64,000 nt of DNA from Vampirovibrio chlorellavorus (GTDB lineage: Bacteria; Cyanobacteriota; Vampirovibrionia; Vampirovibrionales; Vampirovibrionaceae), in NCBI GenBank assembly GCA_903866275.1, contig CAIPMU010000002.1, positions 1-64,000 of the forward strand, written 5' to 3'. Both the position numbers and the translations under genes were made by a program. The notes beneath the pieces were generated by a model. It was given only the letters and a program-made list of their open reading frames with translations. It had not been told where the DNA came from and made no database searches. Of this stretch, positions 1-9,194 are shown in pieces. Within the stretch, counting starts at the first letter, position 1; each line of letters begins with the position of its first letter.

Positions 1-2
1 CA

Positions 3-584
3 AGTCAGTTATCAGCGCACCTGCAGAATGGGTACAGTTATCTGGTCGGGGCGGTTCTGATTCTGGTGGGGTTGTTTGTCATTTATCTGGTGCTGGGCTG
101 GCTGGTGAGATGGCGTGAAGGGGCTGCCCGTAAGCCGTTACCACCGGTGCGTCTGTTGGATGAGGTGCTGCTGGTGAATGCCGAACATCATTATCAGCAG
201 GCATTGAGGGCCGCCGATGCCGCAGAGTATGCGTTGGCCTTGCGGCAACTATATATGGCCACCCTGTGTTTGCTGGATGAGCGAAAGCTGGCGCCCTATG
301 AGGCCACCCGAACCAATCTGGAGTATCTGGCCTTGCTGAAAGCAGGCTTGACGGCGGGCGCCAAGGGAGCCCCTCCCTTGGCCGAGGTTCAGCCTGCTGC
401 GGTTCAGGATGTCGAGGCCATGCAGTCGGCTTTCGCCCGTCTGGCACGTCACTTTGAATCCGTTCGGTTTGGCCTGCAGCCTGTGAGTGTGACGCAGTTC
501 GAGCAGAGTCGAGTGGACTTTCAGGTCATGGCTGATCGGACTGCCATGATCTTAAACCGTCCGGAAGGCAGGGTGCATGGCTAA
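3..584 (+). CDS. DUF4129-type membrane protein, 5' end cut by window edge
   Basis: The frame is open from the first bases, so the true start lies to the left; a GTG at 66 is only an internal codon. The visible part opens with a transmembrane helix (about residues 13-34 of the fragment), followed by a basic stop-transfer RW and a cytoplasmic domain rich in Ala, Leu and Gln. The stretch EHHYQQALRAADAAEY, then LRQLYMATLCLLDER, then TRTNLEYLALL matches the C-terminal DUF4129 pattern as I know it, in which a small helical domain ends in a conserved R-T-N-x-E-Y. Such proteins usually sit beside a MoxR ATPase and a DUF4350 or DUF58 protein, as here. It overlaps the next gene by 8 nt, so translation is probably coupled. 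The exact function is unknown; the family is usually linked to cell-surface or transglutaminase-like modules. Confidence 0.7.
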   Translation, partial: SQLSAHLQNGYSYLVGAVLILVGLFVIYLVLGWLVRWREGAARKPLPPVRLLDEVLLVNAEHHYQQALRAADAAEYALALRQLYMATLCLLDERKLAPYEATRTNLEYLALLKAGLTAGAKGAPPLAEVQPAAVQDVEAMQSAFARLARHFESVRFGLQPVSVTQFEQSRVDFQVMADRTAMILNRPEGRVHG

Positions 585-1959
585 TCCGTTTTCAACGCCG
601 GGCCGCTGGATGTTGCCGGTGATGCTGGGTGTTCTGGCTGTGCTGGTGTTTTTGTCCACGTTGATGGCCCCTTCCAAATCTTCGCAGGAGGCCTTGCCGA
701 ATCGGTCAGCCTACAATTTTTCCGCCACAGGAACACGGGCCTGGTATTTGGCCATGCAGAACGCGGGTATCAAAGTTTCGCTTTGGGAGCGGCCTTTTGC
801 GGAGTTATCGAGCCTCTCGCAGCCGGTGAGCATGGTGATGATTTCGCCCTACACCTATTCTTCCGATGCGGCGGTTTTCAGTCCCAAAGAGGCTGAGCTG
901 CTGATGCAGTGGGTGGCTCAAGGCAATACCCTGATCCTGCTGGATGACTTCCGGCGACCTGGTTCGGGTCGGATTGCCCGTGCTGCCCGGTTACAGATGC
1001 GGGTCCTGTCGTCACGCCAGAGGCCTAGGCCCCCGGCTGCGGATTCGGACGCACCTTCCCAGTTGAAAGTACAGCCCTTAACATCGCTTCATTCATCTTT
1101 GGACACGTTTGTTCGGTTGCCATTGCTCAGTCGAAGTCACGTGGCATTTCGGATGAATGCGCCGGTTCAGACGCAGTGGTCTGGGCAAGTCACCCCGTTG
1201 ATGGTCGATGGGGAGAACAATCCCCGGTTGGTCAGGCTTGCCTTTGGCCGTGGTGTTCTCATTTTGGGGACGACCTGGGACCTGGTTGATAATGCCTTCC
1301 TGACGGCGCCACCCAATGATAACGCCCAATTTTTGACCAACTTGCTGCGACAGGAAGGCAAGCCCGTTTACCTGAATGAATTTGTGCATGGTTACGCGCC
1401 GACCGATGATTTGTATACCTTTTTGGGTCGAAAAACGCCATTTGGCAGTATGTTTGCCCAGTTTGTGCTGGGGTTTGTCCTGCTGTTGTGGTTGAGCCTG
1501 ATGCGCTGGACGCCGAAACCATTGGAAAAGGGGGCTGACGCAATGAAATCCACGGAGGCCAGCGGGATTAACGCCTATATTCAATCGATGGCTCAGTGGT
1601 ATGCCCGGACCCATGCGAGTTCGCTGGTGTTAGCCCCTCAGCTGCGCCGGATTGAAACCTTGCTGCGCCAGCGCTTTCGGTTGGCCCTAGATGACGAGGA
1701 ACGGTTAAAGCACTTGCTTGCCCCATTGCCCGGCCATTATAGTAATAAGGAAGCGTCCCCTGAATTCCGGTTTGATGACTCACCCGACGCGTTGGTCGAG
1801 GCCTTGAAAAAGGCTCGCGCCCGAATTCAGGAGCAGACTCAAGGGCAAGTGCCGAAGCCGTTGTCGGATCGAGCCTTGCTACAGATGGCTTGCCAATTGA
1901 CGTTAATCGAGGAAAGGCTGCACCATGAGCGACAACGCACCCATCTCATCTCCCGGTGA
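577..1959 (+). CDS. DUF4350 domain-containing membrane protein
   Basis: This 460-residue protein begins at ATG 577, overlapping the stop of the upstream gene, with a purine-rich AGGCAGGG just ahead. It has an N-terminal membrane helix (residues about 11-29), then an extracytoplasmic Rossmann-like region with SATGTRAWYLAMQNAGIKVS and the hydrophobic strand NTLILLDDF. A second helix lies near residues 288-308, before a basic cytoplasmic tail. This order (anchor, DUF4350 domain, second helix, helical tail) is typical of the DUF4350 family encoded between DUF4129 and MoxR genes. No catalytic motif is evident. The tail of about 150 residues is Leu/Arg rich and helical. The MoxR start lies inside its 3' end. 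The family has no settled biochemical role; a part in a MoxR-dependent envelope or stress complex is inference. Confidence 0.7.
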   Translation: MANPFSTPGRWMLPVMLGVLAVLVFLSTLMAPSKSSQEALPNRSAYNFSATGTRAWYLAMQNAGIKVSLWERPFAELSSLSQPVSMVMISPYTYSSDAAVFSPKEAELLMQWVAQGNTLILLDDFRRPGSGRIARAARLQMRVLSSRQRPRPPAADSDAPSQLKVQPLTSLHSSLDTFVRLPLLSRSHVAFRMNAPVQTQWSGQVTPLMVDGENNPRLVRLAFGRGVLILGTTWDLVDNAFLTAPPNDNAQFLTNLLRQEGKPVYLNEFVHGYAPTDDLYTFLGRKTPFGSMFAQFVLGFVLLLWLSLMRWTPKPLEKGADAMKSTEASGINAYIQSMAQWYARTHASSLVLAPQLRRIETLLRQRFRLALDDEERLKHLLAPLPGHYSNKEASPEFRFDDSPDALVEALKKARARIQEQTQGQVPKPLSDRALLQMACQLTLIEERLHHERQRTHLISR

Positions 1960-2917
1960 GGCCGCCGCGGCCAAAATTAGCGCCATTGGGCAGCAATTGC
2001 GCCAGCAGCTGCAGACGGTCATTTTTGGCCAGGAACAAGTGATTGACCTGCTTCTGGTTGGTCTGCTTTCGGAAGGCCATGTGTTGCTGGAAGGCTTGCC
2101 GGGCACCGCGAAAACCACGCTGGTGAAATGTCTGGCCCAGCTTTTGCAACTGGACTTTAATCGCATTCAGCTTACCCCGGACATGTTGCCCGCCGAGATT
2201 ACTGGCAGCAGTGTGTTTGATATGAACACCCGTGCCTTTTCCTTTAAAAAGGGCCCTATCTTCACCGATTTGTTGCTGGCGGATGAAATCAACCGCACCC
2301 CGCCCAAAACGCAATCAGCCTTGCTGGAGGCGATGGAAGAGCATCAGGTCACTGCGGATGGTACACGGCATCCACTATCTCCTCTGTTTACGGTGGTCGC
2401 CACGCTCAACCCCATTGAGTTTGAGGGCACTTATCCCCTGCCTGAAGCCCAACTGGATCGGTTTATGATGAAAATTAACATCACCTATCCCACAGCGGGC
2501 GCGGAAAAACAGATGTTGCAGCAGTTCGCCCAGAATTTGGGCAGTCGACACACGTTGCAGCGGGCGCTGACCCCTGTGGCCACCCAGCAGGACATCTTAT
2601 CCTGCCGTCAACAACTGGGCCACATCACGGTAGAAGACAGTCTGATGGATTATATCCTGCACATCATTCAGGATACTCGCCAGAATCCCAATCTGGAGCT
2701 AGGCTGCAGCCCCCGATGTGCGTTATCCTTGATGGCGGCCAGTCGGGCGCATGCGGCCCTACAAGGTCAGGCCTTCGTGACGCCCGATAACGTGAAGGCT
2801 GTTGCGCCTGCGGTCATTCGGCATCGCCTCATTCTTACGGCCGAAGCCGAGCTGGATGAGCTGAAACCGGATCAACTGGTCCAGCAAACGTTGGCCAAAG
2901 TGCCGGTTCCGCGTTAA
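1925..2917 (+). CDS. MoxR-family AAA+ ATPase
   Basis: This 330-residue MoxR-type AAA+ ATPase is thought to act as a chaperone that matures or remodels partner proteins, often ones with von Willebrand A or DUF58 domains. Walker A is GLPGTAKT at residues 57-64. The family hallmark FKKGPIFTDLLLADEINR holds Walker B, followed by PPKTQSALLEAMEE. Sensor 1 lies in VVATLNPIEFEGTYPLPEA and the arginine finger in QLDRF. The C-terminal lid includes a GCSPRCALSLMAASRAHA segment (usually G-x-S-P-R). The start at 1925 has a good AGGAAAGG ribosome site and lies 35 nt inside the upstream gene, so the three genes form one operon. The DUF58 gene that often accompanies this set is not visible; it could lie left of the window. 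Confidence 0.93.
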   Translation: MSDNAPISSPGEAAAAKISAIGQQLRQQLQTVIFGQEQVIDLLLVGLLSEGHVLLEGLPGTAKTTLVKCLAQLLQLDFNRIQLTPDMLPAEITGSSVFDMNTRAFSFKKGPIFTDLLLADEINRTPPKTQSALLEAMEEHQVTADGTRHPLSPLFTVVATLNPIEFEGTYPLPEAQLDRFMMKINITYPTAGAEKQMLQQFAQNLGSRHTLQRALTPVATQQDILSCRQQLGHITVEDSLMDYILHIIQDTRQNPNLELGCSPRCALSLMAASRAHAALQGQAFVTPDNVKAVAPAVIRHRLILTAEAELDELKPDQLVQQTLAKVPVPR

Positions 2918-2973
2918 ATCTCTCACTTTTGCGCTCTCAATTTACGATTTTTAGAGATAGAACTTCTGAAAAA

Positions 2974-3834
2974 ATGCCGCCACTCCTTTCCGTCGCCCCT
3001 AGCCCTGTGACTGATCACGCCTGTCAGGTGGTGTTCAATCGGTCTTGTGGTCATAATCTCCAATGGTTACGCCTGAAATCCCTGTCCGGGGCCTTTCAGT
3101 GTCAACCGGGACAGTTTGTCATGCTGGATCTGCCGGAGTCGAAGTTTTTCTTTCGTCGGCCATTCAGTGTGCTGGACGTGCCGGAGCCGGGCGTGATTGA
3201 TATTTATTACAAGGTGGTTGGTCAAGGAACCGCCCTGATGGCCGAGTGGCTCCCCGGTGCGGCAATGCGGTGTCTGGGACCCTTGGGTCATGGTTTTACC
3301 GCTCCAGAAGTGCCGGAGGCGGCCCTGTTTGTTGGCGGTGGCATTGGGATTGCACCCCTGTATCAGTTGGGAAAAAGCCTGCCTCAGGCGGGCCATTGTA
3401 TTTATGGTGTGCGTGATGCCGCTGAAATTGGTCTGGAAACCGAGTTGAAAGCCGTCTTTGGAGAGCGTCTGCATTTGGCCACCGACAACGGTTCTGCGGG
3501 CTTTCACGGGAATGTGTGCCAGTTGCTGGAAAACCAGCCGGAGCTGGTGCATGCGGCACAATCGGCCTATATCTGTGGCCCAACGCCCATGATGCGGGCT
3601 ACCGTTTTATTGTTGAACCGATTGCACCCGACTTTACCCATTCAAGTCTCTCTGGAAGAGCATATGCCTTGTGGTACAGGCGCTTGCACTGGCTGCGTGG
3701 TGCCGCGGGCGGATCAGTATTTACCTTCAAAAGTCTGCGTGGAAGGGCCCGTCTTTGATGCCCGCGTGATTCGCTGGGAAAAAGACCTGCTGCCCGCCAG
3801 CGCCTTCTGTCAGGAGGGCACATGTCCGTCGTAA
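2974..3834 (+). CDS. pyrK: Dihydroorotate dehydrogenase B, electron-transfer subunit (PyrK)
   Basis: PyrK is the FAD and [2Fe-2S] subunit that passes electrons from the PyrD flavin to NAD in class 1B dihydroorotate dehydrogenase, in de novo pyrimidine synthesis. With ATG 2974 as start it is 286 residues. The flavin-binding RPFS lies at 62-65, the NAD-binding GGGIGIAPL at 121-129, and the iron-sulfur cysteines at 233, 238, 241 and 255 in the pattern C-x4-C-x2-C-x13-C. A TTG at 2929 would add 15 residues that do not look conserved; neither start has a strong ribosome site, so the choice is tentative. Its 3' end overlaps pyrD by 13 nt, consistent with translational coupling of the two subunits. 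Confidence 0.93.
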   Translation: MPPLLSVAPSPVTDHACQVVFNRSCGHNLQWLRLKSLSGAFQCQPGQFVMLDLPESKFFFRRPFSVLDVPEPGVIDIYYKVVGQGTALMAEWLPGAAMRCLGPLGHGFTAPEVPEAALFVGGGIGIAPLYQLGKSLPQAGHCIYGVRDAAEIGLETELKAVFGERLHLATDNGSAGFHGNVCQLLENQPELVHAAQSAYICGPTPMMRATVLLLNRLHPTLPIQVSLEEHMPCGTGACTGCVVPRADQYLPSKVCVEGPVFDARVIRWEKDLLPASAFCQEGTCPS

Positions 3835-4760
3835 CACCCGCTTTAAGCATGACTGTGGCTGGCATTGATTTTGCCAGCGTCTTGTTGAATGCCTCCGGGG
3901 CGTTTAACGCGCCGTTTTTCAATCAGCTCTACCCGTTAAATCAGGCTTTGGGCGGTATCGTGACCAAAACCGTCACGCAGGAGCCTCTGGCGGGTAATCC
4001 GCAAGCCCGCACGGTGGAATTGCCCGGCATCGGCATGCTGAACAGCATTGGCCTGCAAAATCCGGGTCTGGCTTACACGCTCGATGCGGATTTGCCAGCC
4101 CTCAAGGCGTATGGGCTGCCTGTGATTCTCAGTATTTCAGCCCACAGCAGTGCGGCCTTTGCACACATGGTTGAAACGGCTTTCTCGCACCCCAATGGGC
4201 ACCTGATTGAGGCAGTGGAGTTGAACCTGTCCTGCCCAAATGTGGAAAAGGGTGGCGTGCATTTTGGCAGCGCCGCTGATTCCGTTCGAGAAGCCCTGAA
4301 CGCGGTGACTTCCATTTGCACTCGGCCCATTTTCGCCAAGCTCACCCCGAATGTGGGGGATATTGTGGCCATTGGCGGGGCGGCGATTGAGGGCGGGGCC
4401 GCCGGATTAACGGCCATCAATACGGTGCTGGGAGCCTCGATTGATATTCGTCGGCGCAAACCGGCCTTGCCGCGTGTGTCGGCGGGGTACAGCGGGCCGG
4501 GCATTAAACCGATTGCCTTGCATGCCATCTGGAATCTGCACAAGCATTTTCCCGAAACCCCCATTATTGGGGTGGGCGGGGTTTCCAGCGCAGAAGACGT
4601 GCTGGAGTTTCTGATGGCCGGGGCTTCACTGGTGCAGGTGGGTACCATTTGCTTCCGGGAACCCATGATTTTCAAGGCCATCACTGAGCAACTCCAGGCG
4701 TATTGTGTGGCGGAACAGCTTACCTCGCTGGGCAAGCTTCGGGGTTGCGCTCACGTCTGA
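3822..4760 (+). CDS. pyrD: Dihydroorotate dehydrogenase B, catalytic subunit (PyrD)
   Basis: This FMN enzyme oxidises dihydroorotate to orotate, the fourth step of UMP synthesis. The 312-residue protein is the usual length for class 1B. The active-site loop NLSCPNVEKGG places the catalytic base at Cys138; a cysteine here, rather than serine, marks a class 1 soluble enzyme. FMN-binding segments include VTKTVTQEPLAGNP near residue 48 and the phosphate-binding IIGVGGVSSAEDVLEF then GASLVQVGT near the C-terminus. The start at ATG 3822 follows CAGGAGGGCAC, a strong ribosome site within the end of pyrK. With pyrK it forms the heteromeric NAD-linked enzyme. Another pathway gene, pyrF, lies 28 kb away, so the pyrimidine genes are dispersed. 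Confidence 0.96.
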   Translation: MSVVTPALSMTVAGIDFASVLLNASGAFNAPFFNQLYPLNQALGGIVTKTVTQEPLAGNPQARTVELPGIGMLNSIGLQNPGLAYTLDADLPALKAYGLPVILSISAHSSAAFAHMVETAFSHPNGHLIEAVELNLSCPNVEKGGVHFGSAADSVREALNAVTSICTRPIFAKLTPNVGDIVAIGGAAIEGGAAGLTAINTVLGASIDIRRRKPALPRVSAGYSGPGIKPIALHAIWNLHKHFPETPIIGVGGVSSAEDVLEFLMAGASLVQVGTICFREPMIFKAITEQLQAYCVAEQLTSLGKLRGCAHV

Positions 4761-4918
4761 GCCATTGGTCCGGTTTCAATGGGCATTGATGCCATGCAAA
4801 TCGAACGAGACTTCGTGTTTATGGTACTCTCAGTAGCAGCAGATCAGCAGGTATCCGATTAACGGGCCAGCCAGCCTTGTATCTGTTCCGTTAGTGACCT
4901 CTGAAGCGACTATTATTT

Positions 4919-6442
4919 ATGACCACTGTAATGAAGCAAGACCAAACGATGACAGTCAATGCCAACAGCCCCGCAACCTCTAAAGCCGTGACCGCCGATG
5001 CCGGTCGCCTGAAGCGCACCAAGATTATTGCCACCTTGGGGCCCGCCACTTCTAGCCCTGAGTGCATTACGAAACTGGTGCAGGCCGGGGTGAATGTCTT
5101 TCGCCTGAACATGTCTCATGGCAATGGCCAGGACCAAATGGAGTGGGTCAAAATGATCCGCGCCGTATCGGAGGCGTTGAAACAGCCCATTGCCATTCTC
5201 GCTGATTTGCAAGGCCCCAAGATTCGGACTGGCTACTTGAAAGACGGCCAGCCCATTCCGCTGGATGATTACGCCGTGGTGGAGTTTACCACCCGTACTC
5301 GCGAAAGCTCGCCCGGCATCATTGCCACCAAGTATGTGGAGTTGATTCAGGTGCTGGAGCCCGGTGCCATTATTCTGCTGGATGATGGCAAAATTCGCCT
5401 GGAAGTGCTGGAGAAAGTCAGCGCCGACACCTTGAAGTGCCAAGTGGTACAAGGAGGCATGCTGGAAGCCCGAAAAGGTATCAACGTACCCGGTGCAGCC
5501 CTGCCCATTACCCCCCTGACGGACAAAGACAAAGAGGATGTTCGCGCCGCCGTTGCTGCCGGTGTGGACTATGTGGCGCTGTCCTTTGTGCAGCGGGCTG
5601 AAGACATTATCGAGCTGAAAGAGTATGTGAAAAGCTTTGATATGGTTTGCCCGCCGGTGATCGCCAAGATTGAAAAACCGCAGGCCCTGACCGAGATTGA
5701 CAACATCCTGAGAGAAGCCGATGGCCTGATGGTGGCCCGGGGCGATCTGGGCGTGGAATTGCGCCCCGAGGAAGTCCCCGTGGCCCAGAAAATGTTGGTC
5801 AGCAAGGCCAATCAGGCCGAGAAGCCCATTATTATTGCCACGCAAATGCTGGAATCTATGATTGGCTCGCTGCAGCCTAGTCGCTCGGATGTCAGCGACA
5901 TCGCCAACGCCGTGTTTGACGGCTCTGATGTGTTGATGCTCTCCGGGGAAACCTCGGTGGGCGAGCATCCCGTGGAAACCGTGGCCATGATGAGCCGCAT
6001 CATCTACGAAGCTGAAAAAAGTATGGTCACCGGGATGGATCATCCCGCCGAAGCCAGCCAGATTACCTCGCCCAACTTTTATCATGCCATTGCCCACACG
6101 GCCAGTTACGCCAGCCGCAAGGCCAACGTGAAGGCATTGGTAGTGTTCTCCAGCTCCGGCAGTATGGCCCAGCGGGTTTCTAAGCTGAAACCCAGCCGTC
6201 CCATTATCGCCCTGACCTTCAAGCAGGATGTGGCCAACCGCATGACCCTGCTGTGGGGTGTGATTCCCTTGGTCATTCCCTCGTCTGAGCATACGGATGC
6301 GATGCTGGAACAGGGCGAACAGGCTATTCTGGAGAAAAATCTGTTGCAAAACGGGGATAGTGTGGTTTTCTGCGCGGGAAACACCCAGATGAAGGGTGCC
6401 ACCAACATGCTGAAGATCTACCACTTAGGCACAGTCGATTAA
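4919..6442 (+). CDS. pyk: Pyruvate kinase
   Basis: This enzyme converts phosphoenolpyruvate and ADP to pyruvate and ATP, the last step of glycolysis. The 507-residue protein has the TIM-barrel start TKIIATLGPATSSPE, the substrate-binding NVFRLNMSHG, the active-site segment VIAKIEKPQAL with its essential Lys, then DGLMVARGDLGVE and TQMLESM. The C-terminal allosteric domain covers roughly the last 140 residues. The first 30 residues are a low-complexity Thr/Ala/Asn tail not seen in most family members; ATG codons at residues 5 and 11 are alternative starts, and no strong ribosome site separates them. The gene appears to be a single transcription unit, 158 nt downstream of pyrD. Confidence 0.96.
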   Translation: MTTVMKQDQTMTVNANSPATSKAVTADAGRLKRTKIIATLGPATSSPECITKLVQAGVNVFRLNMSHGNGQDQMEWVKMIRAVSEALKQPIAILADLQGPKIRTGYLKDGQPIPLDDYAVVEFTTRTRESSPGIIATKYVELIQVLEPGAIILLDDGKIRLEVLEKVSADTLKCQVVQGGMLEARKGINVPGAALPITPLTDKDKEDVRAAVAAGVDYVALSFVQRAEDIIELKEYVKSFDMVCPPVIAKIEKPQALTEIDNILREADGLMVARGDLGVELRPEEVPVAQKMLVSKANQAEKPIIIATQMLESMIGSLQPSRSDVSDIANAVFDGSDVLMLSGETSVGEHPVETVAMMSRIIYEAEKSMVTGMDHPAEASQITSPNFYHAIAHTASYASRKANVKALVVFSSSGSMAQRVSKLKPSRPIIALTFKQDVANRMTLLWGVIPLVIPSSEHTDAMLEQGEQAILEKNLLQNGDSVVFCAGNTQMKGATNMLKIYHLGTVD

Positions 6443-6543
6443 TCAGCCCAACCTCGATTTTCCATATTTTGATGAATGCATCCTACATCCGTGGGACGCA
6501 TTTCATTTGCCGGGCTTCGAAGTCAGTTCAGTGGCGGCGTCTG

Positions 6544-7005
6544 CTAACCGGAAACCGGCTCTGCCAATACATCAATGGTAGGCCCCTGGGTGCCGTTTCG
6601 CCTTTTGTCGGTGTTTTCAGTGTCACGGGTTCCCTCCCCGTGAAGCTCGTAAGCTTCTTCCAGTAATTTTAAATTCCATTGGTTCGATTTCCACAGGGCA
6701 TCGGCCATATCGCCCACCACTGGCACCATGCCGATAAAGCAATCGACCACAATATTGACCCCGATACGCACCGCCACCGACTTGGGCAGTCGGAGTTCAA
6801 TGGCGACCCATAGTAGATAGGCCGCCAGCAGGGCTCCAATGGCATCGCCGCCCACGGGCAACAGGCCTAAAATGGGATCCAGTCCAATTTTTTTGCGAAT
6901 GATGGGAATGGTAATGGACGAATCCAGAAGGGTCGCCACTTTACGCGCCCGCTCAATCGAGGGGTGCGAGGGTCGTTGGGGCTGTTTTTTAGTCTGCTTG
7001 AACAT
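6544..7005 (-). CDS. DUF4112 family small membrane protein
   Basis: This 153-residue protein matches the DUF4112 pattern: the N-terminal helix with ATLLDSSITIPI, then GLDPILGLLPVGGDAIG, a membrane helix, RIGVNIVVDCFIGMVPVVGD and the closing ADALWKSNQWNLKLLEE. The duplicated G-L-x-P-x-x-G-D and G-x-x-P-x-x-G-D turns are the family's most conserved feature. Two hydrophobic segments predict a helical hairpin in the membrane. The last 35 residues are polar and variable. The family is common in cyanobacteria and proteobacteria and has no known function. It lies downstream of hflX on the same strand, about 110 nt away, and could be co-transcribed with it. Confidence 0.8.
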   Translation of the reverse strand: MFKQTKKQPQRPSHPSIERARKVATLLDSSITIPIIRKKIGLDPILGLLPVGGDAIGALLAAYLLWVAIELRLPKSVAVRIGVNIVVDCFIGMVPVVGDMADALWKSNQWNLKLLEEAYELHGEGTRDTENTDKRRNGTQGPTIDVLAEPVSG

Positions 7006-7113
7006 GATCGCAGTATAGCAATCTTTTACAGCCCCCGCTATTTGTCCCGGAAAAATTTAATAGTTTGGCTGGGCTGAAAGCTAAGTGTAGGTGAAGGAGG
7101 CAAAACCATTGCT

Positions 7114-8928
7114 TTACTCGGCGGCGTATTGCGCGGCGTACTGAGCGGACATTTGCCGACCGAGCGCCTGGCGGGCGGCTTCCAGCAATTCGGGCACCCC
7201 TTCGCCCGTGGTGGCGCAAATTGGAAAAATGGGCTGGTCCAGGGTTTCATCCTCGGCCAGTGCGGCCAGCTCTGCGGCCGGGTTTTCCAGCTTGTCGATC
7301 TTGTTGCACACCGTCCAGATGGGCGGCGGCGTTACGTCCAGCTCTTCAAACAGGGTGTTCAGCACCTCATGCACCGAGGCCGCGTGTTGCTCTCGCTCCG
7401 GGTTGCTCACATCCCAAACGTGCCAGAGAATATCCGCTGAAGCCGCCTCTTCCAGCGTGGCCCGAAAGGCCTGAATCAGGAATGTGGGCAGCTTGCGAAT
7501 AAAGCCCACGGTATCGGAGAGCAAGACTTCGTTCGGAAAGAACAGAATGTCGCTATCGACCGGTTCTTCAGTGCCTACGGGGCTGCCCATATACAGCTTC
7601 CGTACAGTAGGATCCAGCGTGGCAAACAGACGGTCTTCCACCAGCACATCGGCTTGGGTCAGGTACTTCATCAGGGTGGATTTGCCCGCGTTGGTGTAGC
7701 CTATCAGGGCAATCAGGGGTACTTGGGCGTGTTTGCGGGATTGTCGCTGGAACTGGCGATGCCGCACCACTTGCTGGGCTTCTTTTTCCAGCATGGACAC
7801 CCGGTCGCGCAGCAGGCGACGGTCGGTTTCCAGCTTGGTTTCACCAGGGCCACGGGTGGCAATGCCCCCTTTGGCTCCCACTGCGGTTTGTTGGCTGAAT
7901 GTCCGCCCACGCCCCTTGAGTCGGGGGAGTTCGTATTGCAGTTGGGCCAGCTCCACCTGAATTTTGCCTTCCCGCGATTGGGCGCGCTGGGCAAAGATGT
8001 CCAGAATCAGCTCGGTGCGATCCACGACCTTCACTCTCAGAATCCGTTCTAGATTGCGCTGCTGGGCCGGGCTTAGCTCATCATCCACCACCACCAGATC
8101 AATATCGCGCTGCTGCATGATGAAGGCCAGCTCATCCGCCTTGCCGGAGCCAAAATAGGTACTGGGATCGGGTGAGGGCCGCATCTGGATGGCCCGGTCA
8201 ATCACAATCCCCCCGGCGGATTCTGCCAATTGGCCCAGTTCATCCAGAGACTCCTGTAATTCACGCTCAGCTTTTTGCCCGCCGGTATACAGGCCCAGTA
8301 AAAAGGCGCGTTCGCCCGTTTTGGCCTGAGCGCGGCGGTTGGCTTCAAAGACGGGCTCGCTCCAGTCGATCCACTTGGCCAGCAATTCGGTGCTGGCCTG
8401 GCGGGCGGTCATGGGCTCCGAAACATCGCAGGCGCGCTGCATTTCTCCATCTTCCAGTCGATTCAACGATGGGGTAAGCAGATAAACCGCATCGCAGGCG
8501 CGGGGATGTTCGCCAAACTGGCTGCTAAAGCCACCGGGAATCTTGGGCGACTTGCCCACCATCAACACCGCCAACAGCGGAAAATGAAATTGCAGCACAC
8601 TCACCTGATCGCCCAGCGATGGCGGCTTCCAGCCGAGATGGGTGTGGATACAGTACCGCTTGGCCAGCCCTTCGGTGGCATGAGGCATATAAATATCAGT
8701 GACCTGATCCAAATCCTCAGCATCTCCAATGATTACCAGCTCTACCCGGCCCTGAAAGTCCAGCATCATGGTAATTTCGCGCTTGGCTTCCTGGCTGAGC
8801 TCGCACAGCTCTTCGGCCAGCTCGTAGGACACGGCCTGACCTTCCCGCACCCGGCGCTGATACAGCTTTTCCATGCGGTGCAGCAGGTTTTTCTTGATTC
8901 CGTCGACGTCGCCGATGAGCCCGGGCAT
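7114..8928 (-). CDS. hflX: GTPase HflX
   Basis: HflX is a ribosome-associated GTPase that splits stalled 70S ribosomes under stress. At 604 residues it is longer than the E. coli form (about 430). The extra 200 N-terminal residues (KLYQRR, then LCELSQEAKREI) resemble the extension I know from cyanobacterial and some Firmicute homologues. The HflX subdomain contains TYFGSGKADEL, DDELSPAQQRNLE, RTELILDIFAQRA and GPGETKLETDRR (residues 255-371). The GTPase domain has G1 GYTNAGKS at 410-417, G3 DTVGFI and G4 NKID. The start at 8928 follows AGGAAGGAA on the minus strand with good spacing. The C-terminal tail ends in an Ala/Tyr/Gln-rich repeat (SAQYAAQYAAE) that looks non-conserved. Confidence 0.95.
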   Translation of the reverse strand: MPGLIGDVDGIKKNLLHRMEKLYQRRVREGQAVSYELAEELCELSQEAKREITMMLDFQGRVELVIIGDAEDLDQVTDIYMPHATEGLAKRYCIHTHLGWKPPSLGDQVSVLQFHFPLLAVLMVGKSPKIPGGFSSQFGEHPRACDAVYLLTPSLNRLEDGEMQRACDVSEPMTARQASTELLAKWIDWSEPVFEANRRAQAKTGERAFLLGLYTGGQKAERELQESLDELGQLAESAGGIVIDRAIQMRPSPDPSTYFGSGKADELAFIMQQRDIDLVVVDDELSPAQQRNLERILRVKVVDRTELILDIFAQRAQSREGKIQVELAQLQYELPRLKGRGRTFSQQTAVGAKGGIATRGPGETKLETDRRLLRDRVSMLEKEAQQVVRHRQFQRQSRKHAQVPLIALIGYTNAGKSTLMKYLTQADVLVEDRLFATLDPTVRKLYMGSPVGTEEPVDSDILFFPNEVLLSDTVGFIRKLPTFLIQAFRATLEEAASADILWHVWDVSNPEREQHAASVHEVLNTLFEELDVTPPPIWTVCNKIDKLENPAAELAALAEDETLDQPIFPICATTGEGVPELLEAARQALGRQMSAQYAAQYAAE

Positions 8929-9117
8929 AGGGGCGGTTCCTTCCTGATGCCATCGTTAGATGGCTTTGTTGTTGCGAGGGTGATGGCTGCACAGGGCGCT
9001 TGCTCTTCTATTAGCGACGTTCCCGATCACAGCATCCTCCCTATTGTAGCCCATGCCCGGCCAGCCGCAACAGAAAGCCTTGCGTCATTGCCAGAGAAGG
9101 CTGGCCTGAAAAGCAGG

Positions 9118-9143
9118 AAGGGAACCGATCATTCGGTTCCCTT
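9118..9143 (-). terminator. Intrinsic terminator-like hairpin
   Basis: Perfect 11-bp inverted repeat AAGGGAACCGA / TCGGTTCCCTT with a 4-nt TCAT loop. On the minus strand it lies about 50 nt past the stop of the small gene at 9195-9413 and is followed by CCTGCTTTTC, a weak T tract. It most likely ends that transcript before hflX. Confidence 0.6.
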
Positions 9144-9194
9144 GAGTCCTTTGACTTGAAAGTTGGAAAATGGGCGATTACGGCGCAGGCACGG

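Noticed and set aside
4913-6424. 503-codon minus-strand frame opposite pyruvate kinase
   Set aside because: It is the antisense shadow of a clearly identified gene; the His/Gly/Gln-rich translation is typical of such shadows.
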